In this document: positions 17,608 to 25,671 of the stretch, one piece after another | Numbering within the stretch: position 1 is the stretch's first letter | How the letters are laid out: each line of letters begins with the position of its first letter | Assembly (NCBI GenBank): GCA_029881895.1 | Contig: JAOULS010000002.1 | Location: 1 to 45,936, forward strand | DNA length: 45,936 bases | Source of the DNA: Cyclobacteriaceae bacterium | Lineage (GTDB): Bacteria; Bacteroidota; Bacteroidia; Cytophagales; Cyclobacteriaceae | Direction of reading: 5' to 3' | The notes under the pieces: generated by a model | The model's input: the letters and a program-made list of their open reading frames with translations, nothing else | What the model was told of the DNA's origin: nothing | Database searches by the model: none | Position numbers and translations under genes: made by a program

Positions 17608-18933
17608 TTATTTAGATAGGTACACTTTAATTTCCTGGGCTGCTCTTTTTGCATCTGAAACGGCATTTACTACTTCAGCTCCTCCATTTACAGCATCACC
17701 CGCAGCGAAATATTTTTTGTTTGTAGTTTGAAATTTTTCATTCACTTCTATTCTACTTTCTTTATCTAGCGACAAATGATCAATCCACGCAAGAAAATCA
17801 ACTTTTTTCGATTGACCTGTAGCCATAATCACCATATCGCACTCCTCTATAAATTCAGTACCAGAAATAGCAACCAATTCTCCATTCTCATACGCAGTAT
17901 TTATAAACCGAACTCCTACAAGTTTCCCTTTCTCTTCCAAAATCTCTACGGGCAAAGTGTTAAACAACCCTTTTACTCCAACAGCTTTAGCCAAGTCATA
18001 CTCGAAGGCATAAGCACTCATGTATTTCTCCGATCCACGATAAGCCAGCACGACAGAACCAACTCCCATGCGTGCGCACTCCGAAGCTGCGTCCATAGCC
18101 GTATTTCCTCCGCCTAATACAATTGCTTTCTTCCCTAAAAATACTTCCTGATGTTGCAGTTTTAACTTTTCGATAAATTCTACCGCTCCATATACATTTA
18201 TATTTGTTTCTCCTTTTATGGAAATACTTTTCGATTTCCCTAACCCAACACCAATAAAGATAGCATCGTACTTAGCTTCAAGTGCTGTAATTTTATCTTT
18301 CGAATCTATTGGAGTATTGTACAGCACTTTATACCCAAATTGATTTTTCAAATAATTCATTTCGGTTAGCACTTCTTTATTTGTGATTTTATAGGGTGCC
18401 ACACCGTGCAATGCTAACCCTGATGGCTGTGATTTCGCCTCATATATATCTACTTCAAAGCCTTCTTTCCTTAATTCACAAGCACAAGATATTCCTGAGG
18501 GACCTGCACCTATGATAGCTACTTTTTTATTTTTATCTTCCCTTACATAACATAATTCAACACCCCTTTCAATCGCATTGGTAGTAGAAAAACTTTGTAA
18601 CCTACCAATTTCTAATGGTTTTACATTTTGATGGTTAAATACACAAGCTCCTTCACATAATACTTCGGTAGGGCACACTTTACCGCATGTATTCCCAAGG
18701 TAATTAGCCTCATAAATAGTTTTAGCTGCCCCTGTAATGTTTTTTGTGTTTATTTGCCGAATAAACAAAGGGATGTCTATTCCAGATGGACAAGCAGTAA
18801 CACAAGGTGCATCATAACAAAATAAGCATCTAGAACTTTCTAGATATGCTTCTGTATCATTCATAATAGGTTTTATCTGAGAAAAATTCTCTTCAAATTC
18901 CTCCTTTGATAAAGGACGTACAAATTCACTCAT
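17608..18933 (-). CDS. preT: NAD-dependent dihydropyrimidine dehydrogenase subunit PreT
   Basis: This is the flavoprotein/electron-transfer subunit that passes NADH electrons to PreA. Residues about 30-110 carry the GltD/PreT-type Fe-S cysteines (CLFCYDAPCVTACPSGIDIP, then GNTCGKVCPTEVLCEGAC). An FAD-binding GAGPSGISCACELRKEG follows near 142, a NAD-binding GGGNTAMDAASECARMG near 273, and the closing FAD motif ATGQSKK...FAAGDAVNGGAEVVNAVSDAKRAA. At 441 residues it is slightly longer than E. coli PreT (about 412). It lies 32 bases after the beta-ureidopropionase gene and 9 bases before preA, so co-transcription is likely. Confidence 0.95.
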   Translation of the reverse strand: MSEFVRPLSKEEFEENFSQIKPIMNDTEAYLESSRCLFCYDAPCVTACPSGIDIPLFIRQINTKNITGAAKTIYEANYLGNTCGKVCPTEVLCEGACVFNHQNVKPLEIGRLQSFSTTNAIERGVELCYVREDKNKKVAIIGAGPSGISCACELRKEGFEVDIYEAKSQPSGLALHGVAPYKITNKEVLTEMNYLKNQFGYKVLYNTPIDSKDKITALEAKYDAIFIGVGLGKSKSISIKGETNINVYGAVEFIEKLKLQHQEVFLGKKAIVLGGGNTAMDAASECARMGVGSVVLAYRGSEKYMSAYAFEYDLAKAVGVKGLFNTLPVEILEEKGKLVGVRFINTAYENGELVAISGTEFIEECDMVIMATGQSKKVDFLAWIDHLSLDKESRIEVNEKFQTTNKKYFAAGDAVNGGAEVVNAVSDAKRAAQEIKVYLSK

Positions 18934-18965
18934 ACGGAAATGATTAATTTTTTTGATTTTTTGTA

Positions 18966-19832
18966 TTACAACTCTGTTAACTTCGAGTATGTCTCTGGTC
19001 TTCGGTCTCTAAAAAATTGCCAAGTAGAGCGCACTTCTTCAATTAAATCTAGATCGAAATCAGCAACCAACAACTCATCATTATCTTCAGATGCTTCTTT
19101 GAAGATTTGACCACGAGGATCCACAAAATATGAGGTGCCATAAAATTTACCAATATTCCAAGGCATTTCCGTTCCTACTCGATTGATACACCCCATAAAG
19201 TATCCATTAGCAGCTGAATGAGCAGGCTGTTCCAACTTCCATAAATACTGTGAAAGTCCTGCTACTGTTGCCGATGGGTTATATACGATTTCAGCCCCAT
19301 TAAGCCCTAGTGCTCTAGCTCCATCTGGAAAATGGCGGTCATAACATATGTAAACCCCTATTTTTGCATACTTTGTCTGAAAAACAGGATAGCCGAGATT
19401 CCCTGGCTTAAAAAAGAATTTTTCCCAAAATCCAGAGGTATGTGGTATATGATTTTTTCGATATTTCCCTAGGTATGTACCATCTGCATCAATCACAGCA
19501 GCCGTATTGTATAATACCCCTGCTTGTTCTTTTTCATAAATTGGTACTATGATGACCATATTGTACTTTTTAGCATATACCTGCATTTTTTCAGTAGTAG
19601 GGCCAGGTACCGTTTCGGCTGTTGCGTACCACTTATTATCCTGACTAGGACAAAAATAAGGAGTGGTAAATATTTCTTGTAAGCACAAAATCTGAACACC
19701 TTGCCTACCTGCTTCTTCAATATACGGAATATGCTTTTCATACATAGCATCACATATCTCTTGTATCGAACCCTCTCCCTCAGTCATGGGAAGACTCATT
19801 TGTATCAAACCTGATTTTACTATTCGTGGCAT
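18966..19832 (-). CDS. Beta-ureidopropionase, nitrilase-superfamily type
   Basis: The enzyme hydrolyses N-carbamoyl-beta-alanine (from uracil) or N-carbamoyl-beta-aminoisobutyrate (from thymine) to the beta-amino acid, CO2 and NH3. The nitrilase triad is visible: Glu53 in LCLQEIF, Lys126 in GKYRKNHIPH, Cys163 in YICYDRHFPDG. Segments such as GNLGYPVFQT, NGAEIVYNPSAT and CINRVGTE closely follow animal UPB1, which supports this call over N-carbamoylputrescine amidohydrolase. Its 288 residues lack the N-terminal extension of the animal enzyme (about 384). The neighbours, dihydropyrimidinase and PreTA, supply the preceding steps and strengthen the assignment. Many bacteria instead use an M20-type metal enzyme for this step. 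Confidence 0.9.
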   Translation of the reverse strand: MPRIVKSGLIQMSLPMTEGEGSIQEICDAMYEKHIPYIEEAGRQGVQILCLQEIFTTPYFCPSQDNKWYATAETVPGPTTEKMQVYAKKYNMVIIVPIYEKEQAGVLYNTAAVIDADGTYLGKYRKNHIPHTSGFWEKFFFKPGNLGYPVFQTKYAKIGVYICYDRHFPDGARALGLNGAEIVYNPSATVAGLSQYLWKLEQPAHSAANGYFMGCINRVGTEMPWNIGKFYGTSYFVDPRGQIFKEASEDNDELLVADFDLDLIEEVRSTWQFFRDRRPETYSKLTEL

Positions 19833-19925
19833 AATATTATTACATTTAATATACGGGACACAAAACTGAATAATTTATTTGAAAAAAATAACCAGTTATG
19901 CTCAACAATATTTTATTTAGTGTTT

Positions 19926-21305
19926 CTAAATTATCAGTGAACTTTTTCCTCTTGGAATAAATTTTCCATCGCCAGGTTTCAGCTTACATTCTTCATTTTC
20001 GATTGCTATTTTACCTCTTAAAAGTACGGCTTCCGTTTTTCCCGTCACTTCCCAACCTTCATAGGCTGAGTAATCACAATTCATATGGTGTGTTTTCGAA
20101 GAAATAGTATGCGTTTTATGAGGGTCAAATATTACAATGTCCGCATCAGTACCTACTGCAATTGTTCCTTTTTTAGGGTACATTCCAAAAATTTTAGCCG
20201 CATTAGTCGAACATATTTCAACAAATTTATTTAGGCTAATTTTTCCTTTCCTCACCCCTTCCGAATACATAAATTCTACTCTATGCTCTATCGCAGGGTG
20301 ACCATTAGGTATTTTAGAAAAATCATCTTTCCCCATCTGCTTTTGTTCCCAAGTAAATGGGCAATGGTCTGTCCCAACAACTTGTATTAACCCTTGGTTT
20401 ATACCTGCCCATAATGCTTCTTGATCTTTTTTCTCTCTCAACGGAGGGCTCATCACCCATTTAGCTCCATCCTCTTGATCATATTTCGAGGCATCTAACA
20501 TTAGATACTGAGAACACGTTTCCACAAATACCTTTTGGTTGCGGTGAGTCGCCTTTCTAACTGCATTTAAAGCTCCTTCGCAGGTCATATGTACGATATA
20601 GCCTGGACACCCTGTATAATGTAGCATGTCGGCAAATCTAGCCGATGCTTCTGCCTCTGTAACTTCAGGTTGTGATAAATAATGATATAATGGTTTTGTG
20701 TTTCCTTCGGAAAGGTTTTTAGATATAAGAGAATCAATCATGTCTCCATTTGTAGCATGTACCGTAACTAAACCGCCATGTTTTTTTACAATTTTCATAA
20801 GCTGTACCATCTGCCCATCATCAATCATCAAAGCTCCTTTGTAGGCCATAAACGTTTTGAAAGAAGTGATTCCCTCTTCTTCTATCATTTGGACTACTTC
20901 TTTAGCTACATCATCATTAAAGTCAGTAACTGCCATGTGGTACGAAAAATCTCCTACTGCTTTGTGCAACGATTTATCTTGCCACGTTTTCAAAGCATTA
21001 TGAAGTGTATCACCTTGAGTTTGAAGTATAAATTCTATTACAGAAGTAGTACCACCATGCAATGCTGCCCTAGTACCTGTTTCATAATCATCAGAAGAAT
21101 AGGTACCCATAAATGGCATATCTAAATGCACATGAGGATCAACACCACCGGGTAACACTAATTTTCCAGCAGCATCAATTTCCTTATCTGCAACCATCGA
21201 TAGGTTCTTTCCTATTACTGTGATGGTTTCGTTTTCAATAAATATATCGGCCTGATAATCATCAACGGCAGTAATTATTCGACCGTTCTTAATTAAAATT
21301 GACAT
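19926..21305 (-). CDS. hydA: Dihydropyrimidinase (hydantoinase family)
   Basis: This 459-residue cytoplasmic amidohydrolase opens dihydrouracil/dihydrothymine to the N-carbamoyl-beta-amino acid. All six ligands of the binuclear zinc site are visible: His58 and His60 (DPHVHLD), the carbamylated Lys150 (SFKTFMAYKG), His183 (TVHATNG), His239 (YIVHMTCEGA) and Asp313 (VVGTDHCPF). Tyr155 is the substrate-contacting tyrosine of the family. Length is normal. It is the first gene of the operon; a 93-base gap separates it from the beta-ureidopropionase gene, the largest gap inside the operon, so a second promoter there is possible, though I see no TAnnTTTG box. The divergent neighbour is yebC, 251 bases away. 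Confidence 0.95.
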   Translation of the reverse strand: MSILIKNGRIITAVDDYQADIFIENETITVIGKNLSMVADKEIDAAGKLVLPGGVDPHVHLDMPFMGTYSSDDYETGTRAALHGGTTSVIEFILQTQGDTLHNALKTWQDKSLHKAVGDFSYHMAVTDFNDDVAKEVVQMIEEEGITSFKTFMAYKGALMIDDGQMVQLMKIVKKHGGLVTVHATNGDMIDSLISKNLSEGNTKPLYHYLSQPEVTEAEASARFADMLHYTGCPGYIVHMTCEGALNAVRKATHRNQKVFVETCSQYLMLDASKYDQEDGAKWVMSPPLREKKDQEALWAGINQGLIQVVGTDHCPFTWEQKQMGKDDFSKIPNGHPAIEHRVEFMYSEGVRKGKISLNKFVEICSTNAAKIFGMYPKKGTIAVGTDADIVIFDPHKTHTISSKTHHMNCDYSAYEGWEVTGKTEAVLLRGKIAIENEECKLKPGDGKFIPRGKSSLII

Positions 21306-21524
21306 AGGAAATAAAGTTTAGTATATGTAAAGTAACAGCTATTGCATAAAATTTGAGTACTAAATTACATAATTTATCACACGATTTTCATTCTTAATGA
21401 TTGAAACATTACTATTTTATTAACTGCTAACATCAACGAGGTGAGTTGTAATTATTATCTGAGAATAATTTTTCTTAATGAAGCATTTTTTGTAATTAAT
21501 ACTGTCAGAATTTATTGAACTAGT

Positions 21525-21532
21525 TATATTTG
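21525..21532 (+). promoter_or_regulatory. -7 box for yebC
   Basis: TATATTTG matches TAnnTTTG and lies 24 bases before the yebC ATG. No -33 element at the usual spacing is obvious. Confidence 0.55.
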
Positions 21533-21556
21533 CAGTAAGTCATAATAAAACACACT

Positions 21557-22270
21557 ATGGGAAGAGCATTTGAATTTCGGAAAGCTAGAAAAATGAAACG
21601 TTGGGGGCAAATGGCTAAGACATTTACTCGCATTGGAAAAGACATTGTAATGGCAGTAAAAGCTAGTGGTCCCGATCCTGATTCTAATGCTCGACTACGT
21701 GCCATTATGCAAAATGCCAAGGCCGTAAATATGCCGAAAGACAATGTTGAACGTGCCATTAAAAGAGCTGTCTCTAAAGATCAGGGAGATTATAAGGAAG
21801 TGTTATTCGAAGGGTATGCACTTCATGGTATAGCTGTTTTAGTAGAAACCGCCACCGACAATAATAATAGAACAGTGGCTGATGTAAGAAGTTACTTTAC
21901 CAAATGTAACGGTAGTTTAGGCACTTCAGGATCAGTAGAATTCATGTTCGACCACACTTGCCATTTTAAGGTAAATAAGGAAGGGTTAGACGTTGAAGAG
22001 TTAGAATTAGAATTGATTGATTCTGGTGCTGAAGAAGTATTTGAAGAAGAAGACAGCATCATGATATACGGATCATTCGAAAGTTTCGGGGCTTTACAAA
22101 AAGAATTAGAAGAAAAAGGTATCGAAATTCTCTCCTCTGAATTTGAGAGAATACCCAATGTAACAAAAAAACTATCGGGCGAAGATATCCAAGATGTTGA
22201 GAAGCTTTTAGAAAAATTAGAAGAAAATGAAGATGTTCAAAACGTTTATCATAATATGATTACCGAGTAA
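21557..22270 (+). CDS. yebC: YebC/PmpR-family protein
   Basis: This 237-residue cytoplasmic protein starts MGRAFEFRKARKMKRW, the usual N-terminus of the family (GR-x-F-E-x-R-K-A). Conserved segments NARLRAIMQNAKAVNMPKDNVERAIKRA, YEGYALHG-like FEGYALHGIAVLVETATDN and the three-domain length are standard. YebC proteins were long annotated as transcription regulators (PmpR); several family members, including mitochondrial TACO1, act in translation, helping ribosomes through proline-rich stretches. Which role applies here cannot be read from sequence. It is transcribed alone, divergent from the pyrimidine operon and convergent with prc. Confidence 0.97.
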   Translation: MGRAFEFRKARKMKRWGQMAKTFTRIGKDIVMAVKASGPDPDSNARLRAIMQNAKAVNMPKDNVERAIKRAVSKDQGDYKEVLFEGYALHGIAVLVETATDNNNRTVADVRSYFTKCNGSLGTSGSVEFMFDHTCHFKVNKEGLDVEELELELIDSGAEEVFEEEDSIMIYGSFESFGALQKELEEKGIEILSSEFERIPNVTKKLSGEDIQDVEKLLEKLEENEDVQNVYHNMITE

Positions 22271-22339
22271 GTTTACAATAACGAAACGTATTGAAAAAAG
22301 TGATATAAAAGAGACTTTACGGGAACTATTACGATTTTT

Positions 22340-24388
22340 TCAACCAATCCTTGCAGTAATCATATCCGCTAATATCACTAACCCTTCACGCAAATATTTA
22401 TCCTCTACAGGAAAATGATCCGCCTTTTCTGCTCCTGACTCGGCATTCACTACTGTATCGTCAGGTTTATTATTTTTTTTCTTTTTCGCTTCAATACGAT
22501 CTCTCTCTTCTTGTCTTTTTACTTCGTTAAGTGATATTTCATTTGTATTGATAGTTTTAAATAGTTCATTTGTTTCTTCCACCAATACCATCAGGTCGGG
22601 GTCGTTCTTTAGTCGCTTATTAAAATCACTATTTAATTTCGTAATCAGTTTATCGGATACGCCATTCGAAATTTCAAATTGTGTAGAAGAAATTTGATCC
22701 CAAGGCAAAGCACTTTTCATAGAACTTTCTCCAAACTCTTCTGCGCTAAACGCTGAAGGCAGTTCGATATCTGGTGTTACCCCTTTGTGTTGAGTGCTAC
22801 TACCCGTTACTCTGTAAAATTTCTGAAGGGTCATTTTCAACTGCCCTACCTCTCCCCTCGCTTCAGGAATAAACCTACCCAAATCTATTACACTTTGCAC
22901 TGTTCCTTTACCAAAGGTTTGCTCACCTACAATCACCCCCCTCTTATAATCTTGTATGGCACCTGCGAAAATTTCTGAAGCTGATGCGCTAAATCGGTTA
23001 ATCAAAATAGTAAGAGGTCCTTCATATACTGCTCCAGAAATAGTGTCTTTCCCTATTTCAACCTGCCTTCTAGGGTCAGAAGGTCTCACTTGCACCACAG
23101 GACCTTTGTTTATAAATAAACCTGTCAATTCAATAGCTTCTGCCAGCGAACCTCCTCCATTATTCCTTAAATCAATCACAAGTCCATCTACTCCATCTAC
23201 TTCTAGTTCTTCTATTAATTTTTTTACGTCACGAGTGGTACTTTTGTAGTTTGGATTTCCTTTTTGGAAATCTTCCCAATCCATATAAAAGCTAGGTATT
23301 TTAATTACCCCAACATTCAAATCTTTTCCATTTCTCGTTACCGATACGATCTCTTTTTTTGCTGCTTGGTCTTCCAGTTTTACTTTATCTCTAACAATAT
23401 GAAGCGTTTTTGCTTCACCATGAAGTCCATCTTCAAAAGGAATAACACTCAATCGCACTGTTGTACCTTTTTTACCTCTAATTAAGGATACAACATCATC
23501 AATTCGCCACCCTATAACATCTTCCATTTCACCTTCTTCACCTTGGCCTACAGCAATTATCCGATCATCGGAATGCAGCATACCTGTTTTATCCGCAGGG
23601 CCTCCTGGTACAATACGCACTACTTTTGTGTAGTCATTATCAGTTTGCAATGTAGCTCCAATTCCCTCAAGAGAAAGGCTCATGTTTATTTTAAAATTAT
23701 CAGAAGTATGTTTGTTAAAATAATTTGTATGAGGATCATATGACTCTGCCAATGCATTCATATACGTTTGAAATACATCATCGCTTTTGTATTGTTCAAG
23801 CGTTCTACTATAGCGATCGTATCTTCCTTGTATAATTTTAACTATTTCTTCTTCAGTCTTTCCATTGATTTTTAGACTTAGTTTTTGATTTTTCACTGTT
23901 TTACGCCACAAATCGTTCAATTCTTTTTCATTTCTCACCCATTCATCGTCTTCACGATCCATGTCTTGGCTTTCCTCAAGACCATAATTAAATTCTTTTG
24001 TAATTAAATTTTGTTTTACATATTCCATTCGCTCAAAGTAGCGAGTTTGAAAAACTTGAAATATATCAAAAGCTGGATTCACATTTCCTTTTCTTGTTTC
24101 GTTATCTAGTTCGAACCGATATTTTTCGAATTCCTTAATGTCTTTTTCTGTAAAATAGCTTTTACTAGGATCCAATGCTCCAATATAGCTATCCAAAATA
24201 GCAGAGGAAAGAGAATCATCTAAGGTCAATTTTCGATAATGATGCATCTCTAAAAGTTGGACAATCAACATCGCTTCTTTCGTGTGCTTTACTTCAGGTT
24301 CGAGGTGATGTAATGAGTCTGTCTGCGCAGAAAATGATTGGAAAACAAACGTACAAACGACTAATAAAAGGGATGTCAATTTCTTCAT
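22340..24388 (-). CDS. prc: Tail-specific (C-terminal processing) periplasmic protease
   Basis: This 682-residue exported protease (signal peptide 1-21, ending SFSA) has the same overall length as E. coli Prc. A helical N-terminal domain precedes a PDZ domain (about 240-335, SLEGIGATLQTDNDYTKVVRIVPGG). Then comes the S41 core with DGLVIDLRNNGGG and the Ser-Lys dyad: Ser469 in FSASASEIF and Lys494 in FGKGTVQ. The C-terminal part (about 560-682) matches the extra domain of the Prc/Tsp subgroup rather than the shorter CtpA type. It degrades periplasmic proteins from apolar C-termini and trims lipoproteins or cell-wall enzymes in other bacteria. Convergent with yebC. Confidence 0.95.
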   Translation of the reverse strand: MKKLTSLLLVVCTFVFQSFSAQTDSLHHLEPEVKHTKEAMLIVQLLEMHHYRKLTLDDSLSSAILDSYIGALDPSKSYFTEKDIKEFEKYRFELDNETRKGNVNPAFDIFQVFQTRYFERMEYVKQNLITKEFNYGLEESQDMDREDDEWVRNEKELNDLWRKTVKNQKLSLKINGKTEEEIVKIIQGRYDRYSRTLEQYKSDDVFQTYMNALAESYDPHTNYFNKHTSDNFKINMSLSLEGIGATLQTDNDYTKVVRIVPGGPADKTGMLHSDDRIIAVGQGEEGEMEDVIGWRIDDVVSLIRGKKGTTVRLSVIPFEDGLHGEAKTLHIVRDKVKLEDQAAKKEIVSVTRNGKDLNVGVIKIPSFYMDWEDFQKGNPNYKSTTRDVKKLIEELEVDGVDGLVIDLRNNGGGSLAEAIELTGLFINKGPVVQVRPSDPRRQVEIGKDTISGAVYEGPLTILINRFSASASEIFAGAIQDYKRGVIVGEQTFGKGTVQSVIDLGRFIPEARGEVGQLKMTLQKFYRVTGSSTQHKGVTPDIELPSAFSAEEFGESSMKSALPWDQISSTQFEISNGVSDKLITKLNSDFNKRLKNDPDLMVLVEETNELFKTINTNEISLNEVKRQEERDRIEAKKKKNNKPDDTVVNAESGAEKADHFPVEDKYLREGLVILADMITARIG

Positions 24389-24449
24389 AGTTACTATTTC
24401 TTTCTACTCAATTATTTTACTTGTATTACGTATATTAATTATGATAGTT

Positions 24450-24457
24450 CAAAATTA
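24450..24457 (-). promoter_or_regulatory. Possible -7 box for prc
   Basis: On the minus strand this reads TAATTTTG, matching TAnnTTTG, about 60 bases upstream of the prc ATG. No -33 partner at normal spacing is visible. Confidence 0.35.
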
Positions 24458-24508
24458 ATGCCACAAAAATATCAGCATCTACGTTCAGTACAAATTTTAT
24501 TTATATAG

Positions 24509-25402
24509 CTATTTGTATTCTTTCAAAAAATTCTCTGCCTGTTCAATTTGTTGAAAATCAAAAGATTTAACATCTCCATCTGCACTAATAATTTGAATTT
24601 TAATCCTAGCTACCGTACTTACTTTTCCTGCCATAACCATATTTCTTATGTATTCTTCATTGTCGTTATTCGACAGACGAGAAATTTTATGTGCGGTAGT
24701 TCTTGTCGATTTGCAATACGAACAAACATAATTTTTCAATAATTCGCCATCTTTTTCTTCTGTAGCTGGCTCTAATATTTCTTCATTATTAACTTTTAAT
24801 GTCTGGAAACCACATGAGCCACATTTCAAAGCACTCATATATCCATCGTATTTTTCAATTTTAACATCCTGTGTTTCCTCATCAATCCACACATCATAAT
24901 CCACAGAAAACACCTCTTCCTCTGCTTGCATGCCTTCTCCCAAATGCACATCTTCTTCTTCTTCACTTAGTAATTTCATTTTATTACCCGTTTTAGGATT
25001 AATTCGAGGCATAAATCTCCACTTATCAAGTTTTTTCTGCATTTTTCCTGGGTAGTAATATTTTACTATTAGTATTGATACATACCCTACAAGGGTACCA
25101 ATACACATAGCAATAAAAAACCGAACGAAAAACCATGCATAGTTCAACATTACGGTTTCATTACTATACGTATTACAGATAAATGCAACAGCTATTCCTA
25201 TTAGGATGTAGGTAAACTTATACCATCGTATTTCATTTTTGTTAATATACTCGTATTTAAGCTTATAATCTTTTATGGATGAGACCTTTATATGATGTGT
25301 AATCACCACAGCCATCGCAATGAATAATAATGCAACAGCACCATAAACCATAATAAGTGACCATATTTCGATAAACTGTACGTAGGAAGAATTGTCAGAC
25401 AT
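24509..25402 (-). CDS. Inner-membrane protein with cytoplasmic zinc ribbon, unknown function
   Basis: I do not recognise this 297-residue protein. Three hydrophobic segments are visible at about 13-35, 62-78 and 88-115. After a basic stretch and an acidic linker (SEEEEDVHLGEGMQAEEE) comes a soluble domain with two CxxC pairs (Cys194/Cys197 in CGSCGF and Cys227/Cys230 in CSYC), which suit a zinc ribbon of about 30 residues' spacing. By the positive-inside rule the long C-terminal tail is probably cytoplasmic. It stands alone between prc and the divergent mini-protein gene, with gaps over 100 bases on both sides. A similar zinc-ribbon membrane protein family occurs in Bacteroidota, as far as I recall, without known function. 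Confidence 0.75.
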   Translation of the reverse strand: MSDNSSYVQFIEIWSLIMVYGAVALLFIAMAVVITHHIKVSSIKDYKLKYEYINKNEIRWYKFTYILIGIAVAFICNTYSNETVMLNYAWFFVRFFIAMCIGTLVGYVSILIVKYYYPGKMQKKLDKWRFMPRINPKTGNKMKLLSEEEEDVHLGEGMQAEEEVFSVDYDVWIDEETQDVKIEKYDGYMSALKCGSCGFQTLKVNNEEILEPATEEKDGELLKNYVCSYCKSTRTTAHKISRLSNNDNEEYIRNMVMAGKVSTVARIKIQIISADGDVKSFDFQQIEQAENFLKEYK

Positions 25403-25494
25403 GAGTAGTGATTTTTAAAGATTTGACTAATCAACGTTTAATAATCTTTTAAGATAAAAAACTGTTGTTTATTATTCAAACGATAATCATTATT

Positions 25495-25502
25495 TAAGTT
25501 TG
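25495..25502 (+). promoter_or_regulatory. -7 box for the 46-residue mini-protein
   Basis: TAAGTTTG matches TAnnTTTG, 28 bases before the ATG at 25531. A TTG occurs at 25465-25467, but the 27-base spacing is longer than usual. Confidence 0.5.
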
Positions 25503-25530
25503 TACTATATACTTACATAACCCACAATAC

Positions 25531-25671
25531 ATGAAAATAGTATTCAAAACTTTAGCTCGTATAAATAAGTTTATTCTACCTCGGTATAGTAAACGTAACA
25601 TCAACAACCTTTCTATGCTCGACAAAGCCATAGTGGGGTATCGATATTGGGTAACCAAAAATGCGTTATAA
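25531..25671 (+). CDS. 46-residue basic mini-protein (Bacteroidota type, often mislabelled SsrA-binding)
   Basis: The ATG at 25531 opens 46 codons ending TAA at 25671. The product starts MKIVFKTLARINKFILPRYS and ends GYRYWVTKNAL. From memory, many Bacteroidota carry a protein of this size with the same frame (a basic start, a Leu-Pro-Tyr/Ser segment, and an IxGWRYxVTxxAL end), frequently annotated as SsrA-binding protein although it is far too short to be SmpB. It has its own -7 box 28 bases upstream. It converges on the DUF5686 gene and overlaps its stop codon by 6 bases, so the 3' ends of the two transcripts are antisense. Function unknown. Confidence 0.7.
   Translation: MKIVFKTLARINKFILPRYSKRNINNLSMLDKAIVGYRYWVTKNAL

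Noticed and set aside
22271-22339. Terminator between yebC and prc
   Set aside because: The imperfect CAATAACG/CGTATTG stem is followed by an A-run, not a T-run, for yebC; not convincing on the other strand either.
22956-23249. 97-residue plus-strand ORF antisense to the prc active site
   Set aside because: Serine/proline-rich shadow with no recognisable family.
25531-25671. SmpB (SsrA-binding protein) call for the mini-protein
   Set aside because: SmpB is about 150 residues with an OB fold; this is 46 residues and shows none of it.
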